Source: Streptomyces sp. CB02923 (lineage in GTDB: Bacteria > Actinomycetota > Actinomycetes > Streptomycetales > Streptomycetaceae). Taken from it: a stretch of DNA of 64,000 bases. The stretch lies in the NCBI RefSeq assembly GCF_001905005.1, contig NZ_LWKZ01000024.1, forward strand, positions 119,427-183,426, read 5' to 3'. The translations under genes were made by a program, and so were the position numbers. The notes beneath the pieces are model-generated. The model was not told the DNA's origin. It saw only the letters and a list, made by a program, of their open reading frames with translations, and did no database searches. Numbering within the stretch: the first letter of the stretch is position 1; each line of letters starts with the position of its first letter. Of this stretch, positions 33,796-41,994 are shown one piece after another.

Positions 33796-34248
33796 TCAGC
33801 GCGCTTTGGGGAAGGCGGCGCGCAGTGTGGAGCCCCGGGTGAGGAACGCGACTCGGATGACGGGCAGCATGCAGACGGTCTGCGTCGCGGCGTACCAGGG
33901 CGGGCAGACCCCCGGGATCAGGTCGACGCCGATGATGGCGATCGGCATGATGACGGCGAGGGCGCTCACGCGCTCGAAGGCCCGTCGCGATCCCCGGGAA
34001 GCCGAGACGGCCAGCCGGTGGATCAGCACGGCGGCCACGGGCAGCAGGACTGCCCGGACCCACATGAACGTGTTCACCATATGGCCGCCGCTCGCCACCG
34101 CGACGACCGCCAGGAGAGCGACGGCGCTGAGTGCGCCGTAGACCTTGATGCTGGTCTTCGCCGCGCCGAAGGCTTCTTGCGCGCGGTGGCCGGGCACGCT
34201 GTGGAGTGCCGCCGCGGTGGTGGAGTGCTCGTTGGTTTCCATGGTCAC
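33796..34248 (-). CDS. Small four-helix membrane protein, unknown function
   Basis: 150 residues from GTG 34248 (ATG 34242 is equally possible; no clear ribosome site, so a leaderless start is conceivable). Four hydrophobic segments: VYGALSAVALLAVVAVASGG, FMWVRAVLLPVAAVLIHRLA, VSALAVIMPIAIIGVDLIPG, and AATQTVCMLPVIRVAFL. N-terminus METNEHSTTAAALHSVPGHRAQ is cytoplasmic-like. No family recognised. Divergent from the metallo-beta-lactamase-fold gene. Confidence 0.75.
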   Translation of the reverse strand: MTMETNEHSTTAAALHSVPGHRAQEAFGAAKTSIKVYGALSAVALLAVVAVASGGHMVNTFMWVRAVLLPVAAVLIHRLAVSASRGSRRAFERVSALAVIMPIAIIGVDLIPGVCPPWYAATQTVCMLPVIRVAFLTRGSTLRAAFPKAR

Positions 34249-34351
34249 TGACGCTATGAAGCGCCCGGCCGACGCGGTATCCGTCTGGGCCCACGGGCGG
34301 GTGGGGACAGCCCCACTCCCCGCCCCGCCTCGCCGCTGCCACGATGGCCCG

Positions 34352-35185
34352 ATGGATCCTATGGACCACGAGAGTACGGTGCGCGGCGTGCGCCGGCTCG
34401 ACCTGGGCTACTTCGTACGTCCTGCTTCGGAAACCGGCGGCCGGGAGCCGCGGGTGGAGCCGGCGCTCGCCTACCTGGTGCGGCACGACGCCGGGTTGCT
34501 GCTGTTCGACACGGGGATCGGCGCCGCCGACCCGGAGACCGAGGCGCACTACCGTCCGCGGCGCAGGTCCCTGGAAGCCGCGCTGGGCGCGGCCGGGCAC
34601 CGGCTCGCGGACATCTCCCTGGTGGTCAACTGTCACCTGCACTTCGACCATTGCGGCGGCAATCCGCTGCTGAGCGGCAGGCCCGTTCTGGTGCAGGCGG
34701 CGGAACTGGCCCTGGCCCGCGCGGGCGGTCATACGGTGGACGCGCTGGTCGACTTCCCCGGTGCGGTGTACGAGGAGCTGCACGGCGAGGCCGAGGTGTG
34801 GCCCGGCGTCCACATCGTCCCGACGCCGGGGCACACCGCGGGGCACCAGTCCCTGGTGGTACGGCAGCGGGACGGCACCGCGGTGCTGGCGGGGCAGGCC
34901 CGTGACAGCACGTCGGAATTCGCGTCGGACCAGCTCGCCCGGCAGGCCGCCCTCGACGGGGTCGAAGCCCCGCTGCCCAGCTGTCCGCCGTGGCTGGAGC
35001 GGCTCAGCGCCTTCGATCCGCGGCGGGTGATGTTCGCCCACGACTGTTCCGTGTGGGAGCCGTCCGAGCCGACCGAGCGCTTCGAGCCGACCGAGCCGAC
35101 CGAGCGCTTCGAGTCGTCCGAGTCGTCCGGGCGCATCTGGCCGTCCGAGCAACCCGAACCTTCCGGGCCGCCTCAGGCCCCCTGA
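34352..35185 (+). CDS. Metallo-beta-lactamase-fold hydrolase, N-acyl-homoserine-lactonase-like
   Basis: 277 residues from ATG 34352 (ATG 34361 also possible). Dinuclear metal motif HLHFDH at 95-100 in the context LVVNCHLHFDHCGGNPLL, then the His of TPGHTAGHQSLVV and a later Asp/His region (MFAHDCSVWE). The LLLFDTGIG start and NCHLHFDHCGGN are typical of the AiiA/AttM lactonase branch. Expected role: ring-opening of a lactone, perhaps a signalling lactone; lactonase activity is inferred only. The last 45 residues are an in-frame repeat (EPTERFEPTEPTERFESSESS) with no homology, encoded by an expanded DNA repeat. Confidence 0.78.
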   Translation: MDPMDHESTVRGVRRLDLGYFVRPASETGGREPRVEPALAYLVRHDAGLLLFDTGIGAADPETEAHYRPRRRSLEAALGAAGHRLADISLVVNCHLHFDHCGGNPLLSGRPVLVQAAELALARAGGHTVDALVDFPGAVYEELHGEAEVWPGVHIVPTPGHTAGHQSLVVRQRDGTAVLAGQARDSTSEFASDQLARQAALDGVEAPLPSCPPWLERLSAFDPRRVMFAHDCSVWEPSEPTERFEPTEPTERFESSESSGRIWPSEQPEPSGPPQAP

Positions 35186-35246
35186 AACGCCGTGCCCACG
35201 CCCTTGCCCACGCCCCTTGCCCGCCCCCTCCCCGCCTGACGATCCG

Positions 35247-36023
35247 TCACCAAGTACTGTCCCCCCGCAGCACAGCGTCAGCACCACCGTCGAGGAAGAC
35301 GACCTGGCCGGTGACGTGTGTGTTCTCCGGTGACGTCAGCCAGGTGAGCAGCGCGGCGGCCTGTTCCGGGCGGGCGTGCCCGTGCAGGGGCATCGGGACG
35401 CTGGCGTCCACCACCTGGCGCATCTCCGGGTCGGCGAGCATGGGCGCGGTCATGGGGGTGATGACGGTGCCCGGCGCGACGGCGTTGAGCGGGATTCCGG
35501 CGCCCGCCCAGTCGCCGGTCGTGGCGGTGCGGCGGACCCAGCGCGCGAGGGCGGCTTTGGAAGAGCCGTAGACGAGGTACCCCTCGCCGCGGTCGACGGC
35601 CGCCTGCGCCGCGGCGACCGCCGTCGGTTCGTCACCGGCCAGCGCCGCGTCGACGATGACGGTGTCGACGGGATGCACGGACGCCACCGAGGAGACGACG
35701 ACCGCGCGCGGGTCGGTACCGGCGGCGAGCAGCGGGCGCAGCCCCTCCAGGGTGGCCACCGCCCCGAAGTGGTTCACCTTGACGGTCAGCGGGTCGAAGG
35801 CGGCGGTCCCGGCGCAGGCGATCACCGCGTCGAGCCGTCCGCCGGTCAGTTCCCGGGCCCGTGCCACCAGTTCCGTACGGCCTTCGGCGGTGGAGAGGTC
35901 CACGCGGATGTCGGCGCCTTCGAGGTCCGCGCCGATCACGGTGTGCCCCTGTGAACGGAGGCGGGCGGCAGTGGCCTCGCCTATGCCGGAGGCCGCTCCG
36001 GTGACGAGACAGGTACGGGACAT
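35247..36023 (-). CDS. Short-chain dehydrogenase, 3-alpha-hydroxysteroid dehydrogenase/carbonyl reductase-like
   Basis: 258 residues from ATG 36023 (GAGGAG 10 bases upstream). Classical SDR: LVTGAASGIGEATA (6-19), acid-rich DLSTAEGR, CAG in VIACAGTAAF, VVVSSVASVH with active-site Ser, and YGSSK (Y-x3-K). The shape with DLSTAEGR, VNHFGAVATLEGLRPLL, AVVVSSVAS, APGTVITPM, MPLHGHARPEQAAALLTWL and VFLDGGADAVLRG follows the Comamonas HsdA enzyme along its length. Expected role: NAD(P)-dependent oxidation/reduction of a 3-hydroxy group on a steroid. It is the third gene of a leftward set controlled by a KstR2-type site. Confidence 0.8.
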   Translation of the reverse strand: MSRTCLVTGAASGIGEATAARLRSQGHTVIGADLEGADIRVDLSTAEGRTELVARARELTGGRLDAVIACAGTAAFDPLTVKVNHFGAVATLEGLRPLLAAGTDPRAVVVSSVASVHPVDTVIVDAALAGDEPTAVAAAQAAVDRGEGYLVYGSSKAALARWVRRTATTGDWAGAGIPLNAVAPGTVITPMTAPMLADPEMRQVVDASVPMPLHGHARPEQAAALLTWLTSPENTHVTGQVVFLDGGADAVLRGDSTW

Positions 36024-36062
36024 GATCGGTCGGCTCCTCGACGGGTGTTGCGGGCAGCGGGT

Positions 36063-36176
36063 GTTACAGGCGCTGCGGGGATTACAGGTGTTGCGGGGAT
36101 TACAGGTTCTGTGGGGATTACAGGTGTTGCAGGGGTTACGGGTGTTGCGGGTGTTGCGGGCACTACGGGTGTTGCG
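36063..36176. repeat. 18-bp tandem repeat between two SDR genes
   Basis: ATTACAGGTGTTGCGGGG-type units start at 36063, 36081, 36099, 36117 and 36135, then decay. On the minus strand each unit carries TAA (from TTACAGG), in one frame since 18 is a multiple of 3. It lies downstream of the 36220-37209 gene. Confidence 0.88.
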
Positions 36177-36219
36177 GTCAGCGGGTGGCCCGGCAGCGAG
36201 CGGTCCGGGCCCCGCCAAC

Positions 36220-37209
36220 CTACCTCTGTGCCCCCTGCACCGGTTCGGGCGGTGCCCCGTACACCGGTTCCGGCGGTGTGGCCGTGGAGAGGAGTTCGCG
36301 GGCGGCTGCTCCCGCTTCGGCCGGTTTCCAGCGGGACTGCCTGTCGGCGGTGGGGCCCCTGCGCCAGCCGTCCATGACCGTGATGCGCCCTCCTTCGGCT
36401 TCGAAGACGCGGCCGGTGACGCCTTCCGAGGCGGCGGAGCCGAGCCAGACGACGAGAGGCGAGACGTTTTCCGGTGCCATGGCGTCGAAGGCGCCGTCCG
36501 CCGGAGCCGTCATGGTCTCGGCGAAGGTCCGCTCGGTCATACGGGTGCGGGCGGCCGGGGCGACGGCGTTGACCTGGACTCCGTACCGGCCCAGTTCGGC
36601 GGCGGCCACGAGGGTGAGGCCGAGGATGCCCGCCTTGGCGGCGGAGTAGTTGCCCTGTCCGACGCTGCCCAGCAGGCCCGCTCCCGAACTGGTGTTGACG
36701 ACGCGGGCCCGCGGCGGGCGGCCCGCTTTCGCCTCCGCGCGCCAGTGCGCCGCGGCGTGCCGGAGCGGCAGGAAGTGGCCCTTGAGGTGGACCCGTACGA
36801 CGGCGTCCCACTCGTCCTCCGTCAGGTTCACCAGCATCCGGTCCCGTACGAAGCCCGCGTTGTTGACCAGGGTGTCGAGGCGTCCGTACGTGTCCAGTGC
36901 GGTGGCGATCAGCGAGGCCGCTCCGGACTCCGCGGCGATGTCGCCGCCGTGGGCGACCGCGTCGCCGCCCGCCGCGCGGATCTCCGCGACGACCGCGTCG
37001 GCGGGGCCGCCCGCCCCCTCCCCCGCCGAACCGTCCGGCCGCACCCCGAGGTCGTTGACGACGACGCGGGCGCCCTCGGCGGCGAAGGCGAGGGCATGGG
37101 CCCTGCCCAGGCCCCGGCCCGCGCCGGTGACGGCGACCACGCGCCCCGCGCAGATACCACCAGCGCAGATACCACCGGAGGTGCTTTCGGTCGGGTGGTC
37201 ATCGGTCAT
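36220..37209 (-). CDS. Short-chain dehydrogenase, Rv3548c orthologue (KstR2 regulon)
   Basis: 329 residues. SDR core: GRVVAVTGAGRGLGRAHALA (22-41), VVVNDLGV, LVNNAGFVRDRMLVNLTEDE, VVNTSSGAGLLGSVGQGNYSAAK (Ser, Y-x3-K). The longer C-terminus TFAETM.AP.DGAFDAMAPENVSPLVVWLGSA and GVTGRVFEAEGG are as I remember Rv3548c, a KstR2-regulated SDR beside EchA20 in M. tuberculosis. The N-terminal repeat GGICAGGICAG is a local duplication, and the tail EPVYGAPPEPVQGA another. It is transcribed after and overlaps the next SDR by 11 bases. Expected role: hydroxyacyl-CoA/keto oxidoreduction in steroid C/D-ring breakdown. Confidence 0.85.
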   Translation of the reverse strand: MTDDHPTESTSGGICAGGICAGRVVAVTGAGRGLGRAHALAFAAEGARVVVNDLGVRPDGSAGEGAGGPADAVVAEIRAAGGDAVAHGGDIAAESGAASLIATALDTYGRLDTLVNNAGFVRDRMLVNLTEDEWDAVVRVHLKGHFLPLRHAAAHWRAEAKAGRPPRARVVNTSSGAGLLGSVGQGNYSAAKAGILGLTLVAAAELGRYGVQVNAVAPAARTRMTERTFAETMTAPADGAFDAMAPENVSPLVVWLGSAASEGVTGRVFEAEGGRITVMDGWRRGPTADRQSRWKPAEAGAAARELLSTATPPEPVYGAPPEPVQGAQR

Positions 37210-38047
37210 CGGTACCCTCCGGGTCGGAAGTGGCGGGCGGGGTGGCCGTTCGGGGTGGGATCGGTGTGCCGGGCGGCTGTCCGGCCGCGTCCAGGAAGGC
37301 CGGCCGTTCGCCCCCGCCGTGGACGGCCAGGCTCGCTCCGCTCACGTACGCGCAGGGGTCGCCGGCCAGGAAGGCGCAGAGCCCGCCGACTTCGTCCGGC
37401 GTCGCGAGGCGGCCGAGCGGGACGGTGCGGCCGACGGCCGCGAGACCCGCCGCGTCGCCGTAGTGCAGGTGGGAGAGTTCGGTTCGGACCATGCCGACGA
37501 CGAGGGTGTTGACGCGGATGCGCGGCGCCCATTCGACGGCCATGGTGCGGGCGAGGTTCTCCAGGCCCGCCTTCGCGGCTCCGTAGGCGGCGCTGCCGGG
37601 CGAGGGGCGGGTGCCGCTGACGCTGCCGATCATGATGATCGAGCCGCCGGTCTCCTGTTCCGCCATGACGGCACGCGCCGCGAGCGACACGGTCAGCGGG
37701 GCCGTGAGGTTCAGCTCGATGACGCGGGCCGCCTGCCGGGGGGACGTCGCGTCGAGCGGGCGGTACGGCGTGCCGCCCGCGTTGTTGACGAGGATGTCGA
37801 GGCGTCCGTGGCGGGACCGTATCCGGTCGACGCACGCGGCGACCGCGTCCGGATCGCGCACGTCCACCGGCTCGAAGGCGGCCGTGCGTCCGTCCGCCGC
37901 CGCGGCCGGCCGTTCCGGCGGGCGGCGGGCGCAGGCGACGACCTCGGCGCCCGCCGCCAGCAGGGCGCGGCCGATACCGGCGCCGACACCCCGTGTGCCG
38001 CCCGTGACGACCGCGACACGCCCCGACAGATCGATGCCGAGTGCCAA
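37199..38047 (-). CDS. Short-chain dehydrogenase, Rv3549c-like (KstR2 regulon)
   Basis: 282 residues from TTG 38047, which has GGAGGTGA a few bases upstream; an upstream ATG at 38101 would lie in the operator region. SDR core: GRVAVVTGGTRGVGAGIGRAL, VEVVACARR-like segment, DILVNNAGGTPYRPL, IIMIGSVSGTRPSPGSAAYGAAK, NTLVVGMVRTELS and YVSGASLAVHGGGE. First gene of the leftward transcript from the operator at 38111-38124; its stop overlaps the next start (translational coupling). Position mirrors Rv3549c next to Rv3550/echA20. Confidence 0.82.
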   Translation of the reverse strand: MALGIDLSGRVAVVTGGTRGVGAGIGRALLAAGAEVVACARRPPERPAAAADGRTAAFEPVDVRDPDAVAACVDRIRSRHGRLDILVNNAGGTPYRPLDATSPRQAARVIELNLTAPLTVSLAARAVMAEQETGGSIIMIGSVSGTRPSPGSAAYGAAKAGLENLARTMAVEWAPRIRVNTLVVGMVRTELSHLHYGDAAGLAAVGRTVPLGRLATPDEVGGLCAFLAGDPCAYVSGASLAVHGGGERPAFLDAAGQPPGTPIPPRTATPPATSDPEGTDDR

Positions 38048-38107
38048 AAGGTCACCTCCGCCCTCCCGTTGCGGGCGCCGCGCTGCTACCTTCTCCAGCA
38101 ACCTGCA

Positions 38108-38126
38108 CCTAACAAACGTTTGGTGG
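38108..38126. promoter_or_regulatory. KstR2-type operator, site 1
   Basis: CCTAACAAACGTTTGGTGG. The core at 38111-38124, AnCAAAnnTTTGnT, is the KstR2 box AnCAAGnnCTTGnT with symmetric G-to-A and C-to-T changes. It lies 22 bases upstream of echA20 and 61 bases upstream of the divergent SDR start, so one dimer could control both transcripts. Confidence 0.75.
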
Positions 38127-38145
38127 AAAGGTAGCTGATCCGCCC

Positions 38146-39018
38146 ATGGGTGTCTCCACCACCGTCACCGTGTCGTGTCCCGCGGACGGCGTCGCGCTCG
38201 TCACCGTCGACCGGCCGCCGGTCAACGCCCTGCCCGTACAGGGGTGGTTCGACCTGGCCGACGCGGTACGCGCGGCCGGCCGCGACCCCGGTGTCCGCTG
38301 TGTGGTGCTGGCCGCCGCGGGCCGCGGGTTCAACGCGGGCGTGGACATCAAGGAGATGCAGCGGACGCCGGGGAACGGGGCGCTGCTCGGCGCCAACCAC
38401 GGCTGTTACGAGGCGTTCGCGGCCGTGTACGACTGCGAGGTGCCGGTCGTCGCCGCCGTGCAGGGCCACTGCCTGGGCGGCGGGATCGGGCTGGTGGGCA
38501 ACGCGGACGCGATCGTGGCGAGCGACGACGCGACGTTCGGGCTGCCCGAACTGGACCGTGGCGCGCTCGGCGCGGCCACCCACCTCGCCCGGCTCGTCCC
38601 GCCGCATCTGATGCGCACCCTCTACTACACCTCGCGCACCGTGACCGCCGCCGAACTGCACCGGCACGGCTCCGTGTGGGAGGTGGTCCCGCGCGGCGCA
38701 TTGCCGACGGCGGCGCTCGCGCTGGCCGGGGAGATCGCCGCCAAGGACGGGTACCTGCTGCGGCTGGCCAAAGCCGCCATCAACGGCATCGACCCCGTCG
38801 ACGTCCACCGCAGCTACCGCTTCGAGCAGGGCTTCACCTTCGAAGCCAACCTCAGCGGCGTCGCCGACCGGCACCGGGACGCCTTCGCGCGGCGGACACC
38901 CTCCGTACAGCAGACACCCTCAGTACAGCGGACCCCCGAGGCCACCGAGGCCCCAGAGCCCCCCAAAAGCCCGGAGCGCGAACCCGGCACCGACACGCCC
39001 GGAGGTGAGCCGAATTGA
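38146..39018 (+). CDS. echA20: Enoyl-CoA hydratase family C/D-ring hydrolase EchA20
   Basis: 290 residues. Crotonase fold with segments that track mycobacterial EchA20: RPPVNALPVQGWFDLADAV, GRGFNAGVDIKEMQRTPG, AVYDCEVPVVAAVQGHCLGG, VGNADAIVASDDATFGLPEL, DRGALGAATHLARLVPPHLM, RFEQGFTFEANLSGVADRHR. In M. tuberculosis EchA20 hydrolyses the D ring of the steroid-derived bicyclic CoA thioester. Residues after about 246 are a proline-rich in-frame repeat (RTPSVQQTPSVQRTPEATEA) absent from homologues. The stop overlaps the ipdA TTG start (TTGA), and GGAGGTGA precedes that start. Confidence 0.9.
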   Translation: MGVSTTVTVSCPADGVALVTVDRPPVNALPVQGWFDLADAVRAAGRDPGVRCVVLAAAGRGFNAGVDIKEMQRTPGNGALLGANHGCYEAFAAVYDCEVPVVAAVQGHCLGGGIGLVGNADAIVASDDATFGLPELDRGALGAATHLARLVPPHLMRTLYYTSRTVTAAELHRHGSVWEVVPRGALPTAALALAGEIAAKDGYLLRLAKAAINGIDPVDVHRSYRFEQGFTFEANLSGVADRHRDAFARRTPSVQQTPSVQRTPEATEAPEPPKSPEREPGTDTPGGEPN

Positions 39019-39896
39019 GCGACAAGACCATGACCGCCGACGACGTGGTGGCCCGGCTGGAGAGCGGGATGACGATCGGCATCGGCGGATGGGGCTCGCG
39101 CCGCAAGCCGATGGCGCTCGTACGGGCCCTGCTGCGGTCCGGCCTGACGGACCTGACCGTCGTCTCCTGCGGAGGCCCCGACGTGGGACTGCTGGCGGCC
39201 GCCGGGATGATCCGCCGGCTGGTCGCGCCCTTCGTGACCCTGGACTCGGTGCCGCTGGAGCCGCACTTCCGCGCCGCCCGCGAGCGCGGCGGACTGGAAC
39301 TGACCGAGCTGGACGAGGCGATGTTCCTCTGGGGGCTGACCGCGGCGGGCCAGCGGCTGCCCTTCATGCCGGTACGGGCCGGGCTCGGTTCCGACGTCCT
39401 GCGGGTCAATCCCGGGATCCGTACCGTCACTTCTCCGTACGCGGACGGCGAGGAGCTGGTCGCCGCCCCGGCGCTGCGGCTGGACGCGGCGCTGGTGCAC
39501 CTCAACCGGGCGGACGCGCGGGGCAACGGCCAGTACCTGGGGCCCGACCCGTATTTCGACGACCTCTTCTGCGAGGCGGCGGACGCGGCGTACGTCTCGT
39601 GCGAGCGGATCGTGGGCGGCGAGGAGCTGACCCGGGCGGGCGGCCCGCAGACGCTGCTGGTCAGCCGGATGTTCGTCAGCGGTGTCGTCGAGGCTCCGTA
39701 CGGTGCGCACTTCACCTCCTGCGCGCCGGACTACGGGCGGGACGAGGCGTTCCAGCAGGCGTACGCCGCCGCTGCGGCGGATCCGGACGCGTGGGCCGCG
39801 TTCGTCAAGCGCTTCCTGTCGGGGGACGAGGACGACTACCGGGCGGCGGTCGCGGCCTTCGCCGAAGAGACCGCACGGAGGGAGCGGCGTTCATGA
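39015..39896 (+). CDS. ipdA: IpdA, alpha subunit of the C-ring-opening CoA hydrolase
   Basis: 293 residues from TTG 39015 (GGAGGTGA 6 bases upstream). Class I CoA-transferase fold: SGMTIGIGGWGSRRKPMALV (18-37), DLTVVSCGGPDVGLLAAAG, LPFMPVRAGLGSDV, TVTSPYADGEELVAAPALRL, DPYFDDLFCEAAD, EAPYGAHFTSCAPDYGRDEA. All are diagnostic of IpdA (Rv3551). With IpdB it forms a heterotetramer that opens the last steroid ring by retro-Claisen hydrolysis without transferring CoA. Translationally coupled to echA20 and ipdB. Confidence 0.92.
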   Translation: MSDKTMTADDVVARLESGMTIGIGGWGSRRKPMALVRALLRSGLTDLTVVSCGGPDVGLLAAAGMIRRLVAPFVTLDSVPLEPHFRAARERGGLELTELDEAMFLWGLTAAGQRLPFMPVRAGLGSDVLRVNPGIRTVTSPYADGEELVAAPALRLDAALVHLNRADARGNGQYLGPDPYFDDLFCEAADAAYVSCERIVGGEELTRAGGPQTLLVSRMFVSGVVEAPYGAHFTSCAPDYGRDEAFQQAYAAAAADPDAWAAFVKRFLSGDEDDYRAAVAAFAEETARRERRS

Positions 39897-40744
39897 CAAC
39901 CCCACCCGCATCCGCACCCGGCTCCGGCCCCTCACCCGAGCCAGGCCCTGTACCCGAATCCGTAATCGCCCCCGCCCCCGCCCCCATCTCCCGCGCCGAA
40001 TACTGCGTGATCGCCTGCGCCGAGGCATGGCGCGGCGCGGGCGAGGTGCTCGCCTCTCCCATGGGGACCGTGCCCTCCCTCGGCGCGCGGCTGGCGAAGC
40101 TGACCTTCTCCCCCGGCCTGCTGCTGACGGACGGCGAGGCGCTGCTCATCGGCGACGTACCGGCCGCGGGATCGCCGTCGGAGGTGACCGAGGGCTGGCT
40201 GCCCTACCGCCGGCATCTGGCGCTGGTCGCCACGGGCCGCCGGCACGTCATGATGGGCGCGAGCCAGATCGACCGGTACGGCAACCAGAACATCTCCTGC
40301 ATCGGGGACTGGGCGCGCCCGGCCCGGCAACTGCTCGGAGTGCGCGGCGCTCCCGCCAACACCCTGAACAACCCGACGAGTTACTGGGTGCCGAAGCATT
40401 CGCCGCGGACCTTCGTCGAGCGGGTCGACATGGTCTGCGGCGTCGGGTACGACCGGGCCGCGGCGGCCGGGCCGTCCGCGACCCGCTTCCACCACATCCC
40501 GCAAGTCGTCAGCGATCTCGGCGTGTTCGACTTCGACACGCCCGACCGCACCATGCGCGTCCGGTCGCTGCACCCCGGCGTACGGCTGGACGACGTCCGC
40601 GCGGCCACCGGGTTCGCGCTCCGCGTGCCGGACGGCGGTGTGCCGTGCACGCGCGCGCCGGACGCCGCCGAGCTGCGGCTGATCCGCGAGGTCGTCGACC
40701 CGCGCGGGCTGCGCGACCGCGAGGTGCCGCCGTGCCGTCCCTGA
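39893..40744 (+). CDS. ipdB: IpdB, beta subunit of the C-ring-opening CoA hydrolase
   Basis: 283 residues from ATG 39893, overlapping the ipdA stop by ATGA. After a proline-rich N-terminal extension of about 35 residues (PPASAPGSGPSPEPGPVPE) the IpdB core begins: SRAEYCVIACAEAWRGAGEV, SLGARLAKLTFSPGLLLTDG, GRRHVMMGASQIDRYGNQNI, TLNNPTSYWVPKHSPRTFVE, VVSDLGVFDF and VRSLHPGVRLDDVRAATGF. These match Rv3552 closely. Works only with IpdA. The extension is unusual for the family. Confidence 0.92.
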   Translation: MTTPPASAPGSGPSPEPGPVPESVIAPAPAPISRAEYCVIACAEAWRGAGEVLASPMGTVPSLGARLAKLTFSPGLLLTDGEALLIGDVPAAGSPSEVTEGWLPYRRHLALVATGRRHVMMGASQIDRYGNQNISCIGDWARPARQLLGVRGAPANTLNNPTSYWVPKHSPRTFVERVDMVCGVGYDRAAAAGPSATRFHHIPQVVSDLGVFDFDTPDRTMRVRSLHPGVRLDDVRAATGFALRVPDGGVPCTRAPDAAELRLIREVVDPRGLRDREVPPCRP

Positions 40745-41796
40745 CCACCGCGCTGACCGGCCTGACCGGCGTCCGCCACCCCATCGTCCAGACCGGTATG
40801 GGGTGGGTCGCCGGACCGCGGCTCGTCTCGGCCACCGCCGAGGCGGGGGCGCTCGGCATCCTGGCCTCCGCCACCATGTCCGCCGGGCAGCTGCGTGCCG
40901 CGGTCCGCGAGGTCGCCTCCCGTACGGACCGGCCCTTCGGCGTCAATCTGCGGGCGGACGCCGGGGACGCCGGGGAGCGGGTGCGCATCATCATCGAGGA
41001 GGGCGTACGGGTCGCCTCGTTCGCGCTGGCGCCCTCGCGGGAGCTGATCGCCCGCCTGAAGGACGCGGGTGTCGTCGTCATCCCGACGGTGGGGGCGCGG
41101 CGGCACGCGGAGAAAGTCGCTGCTTGGGGCGCGGACGCGGTGGTCGTCCAAGGGTCCGAGGGCGGCGGGCACACCGGTGACGTGGCGACCACGGTCCTGC
41201 TGCCGCAGGTCGTGGACGCCGTGGACATCCCGGTCGTGGCGGCCGGCGGCTTCCACGACGGGCGCGGGCTGGTGGCCGCTCTGGCCTTCGGTGCGGCCGG
41301 CGTGGCCATGGGGACGCGCTTCCTGCTGACGTCCGACAGCACCGTCCCGGCCGCGGTCAAGGCCCGGTATCTGGCGGCGTCGGTCCAGGACGTCACCGTG
41401 ACGCGCAAGGTGGACGGGCTGCCGCACCGGATGCTGCGGACGGATCTGGTGGCCGCCCTGGAACGGTCCGGGCGCCCGGCGGCCCTGCTGCGGGCCGTGC
41501 GGCACGCGGCGGCGTTCCGGAAGCAGGCGGGGACCGGCTGGGCCCGTATGGTGCGCGACGGGCTGGCCATGAAGCACGGCGGCGAGCTGACCTGGAGCCA
41601 GGTGCTGCTGGCCGCGAACACGCCGATGATGCTGCGGGCCGCGCTGGTGGAGGGCCGTACGGATGCCGGGGTGATGGCGTCCGGGCAGGTGGCCGGGCTC
41701 ATCGGGGATCTGCCGTCGTGCGCGGAGCTGGTCGGCCGGATCATGGCCGAGGCGGTGGCGACGCTGGACCGGCTGGGGCCGGGCGGCCCGGACTGA
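40732..41796 (+). CDS. ipdC: IpdC, FMN-dependent nitronate-monooxygenase-family reductase of steroid breakdown
   Basis: 354 residues from GTG 40732 (GAGGTG upstream, 13-base overlap with ipdB), the length of Rv3553. TIM-barrel FMN protein: HPIVQTGMGWVAGPRLVSAT, RTDRPFGVNLRAD, GVVVIPTVGARRHAEKVAAW, VVVQGSEGGGHTGDV, VPVVAAGG-like IPVVAAGGFHDGRGLVAALAF and AAGVAMGTRFLLTSDS. In steroid degraders IpdC acts on the bicyclic acyl-CoA just before EchA20. Last gene of the echA20-ipdABC transcript, followed by 12-bp repeats. Confidence 0.9.
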   Translation: MPSLTTALTGLTGVRHPIVQTGMGWVAGPRLVSATAEAGALGILASATMSAGQLRAAVREVASRTDRPFGVNLRADAGDAGERVRIIIEEGVRVASFALAPSRELIARLKDAGVVVIPTVGARRHAEKVAAWGADAVVVQGSEGGGHTGDVATTVLLPQVVDAVDIPVVAAGGFHDGRGLVAALAFGAAGVAMGTRFLLTSDSTVPAAVKARYLAASVQDVTVTRKVDGLPHRMLRTDLVAALERSGRPAALLRAVRHAAAFRKQAGTGWARMVRDGLAMKHGGELTWSQVLLAANTPMMLRAALVEGRTDAGVMASGQVAGLIGDLPSCAELVGRIMAEAVATLDRLGPGGPD

Positions 41797-41827
41797 GCGG
41801 GCCGCCCGGTCCGGGCCCGACCGCCCG

Positions 41828-41899
41828 CCGACCCGAAGCCCGGCCCGGAGACCGACCCCAAGCCCGACCCGAAGACCGGCCCGGTGACCGACCCGAACA
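41828..41899. repeat. 12-bp tandem repeat, six units, after ipdC
   Basis: CCGACCCGAAGC-type units start at 41828, 41840, 41852, 41864, 41876 and 41888 in exact phase, with alternating GA/GG variants. Confidence 0.88.
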
Positions 41900-41994
41900 C
41901 CGGTCTGGATTTCGCCGCACTACGGTGGAGAATGACCACTGAAGGCCGCCCGGGATTCTGCCGCGGGCGGAGGTTTCCATCGGGGGAGATCACA

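Noticed and set aside
38101..38145. ATG 38101 as start of the second SDR
   Set aside because: It would put the KstR2 operator almost at the start codon and ignores the strong GGAGGTGA before TTG 38047, where homology begins.
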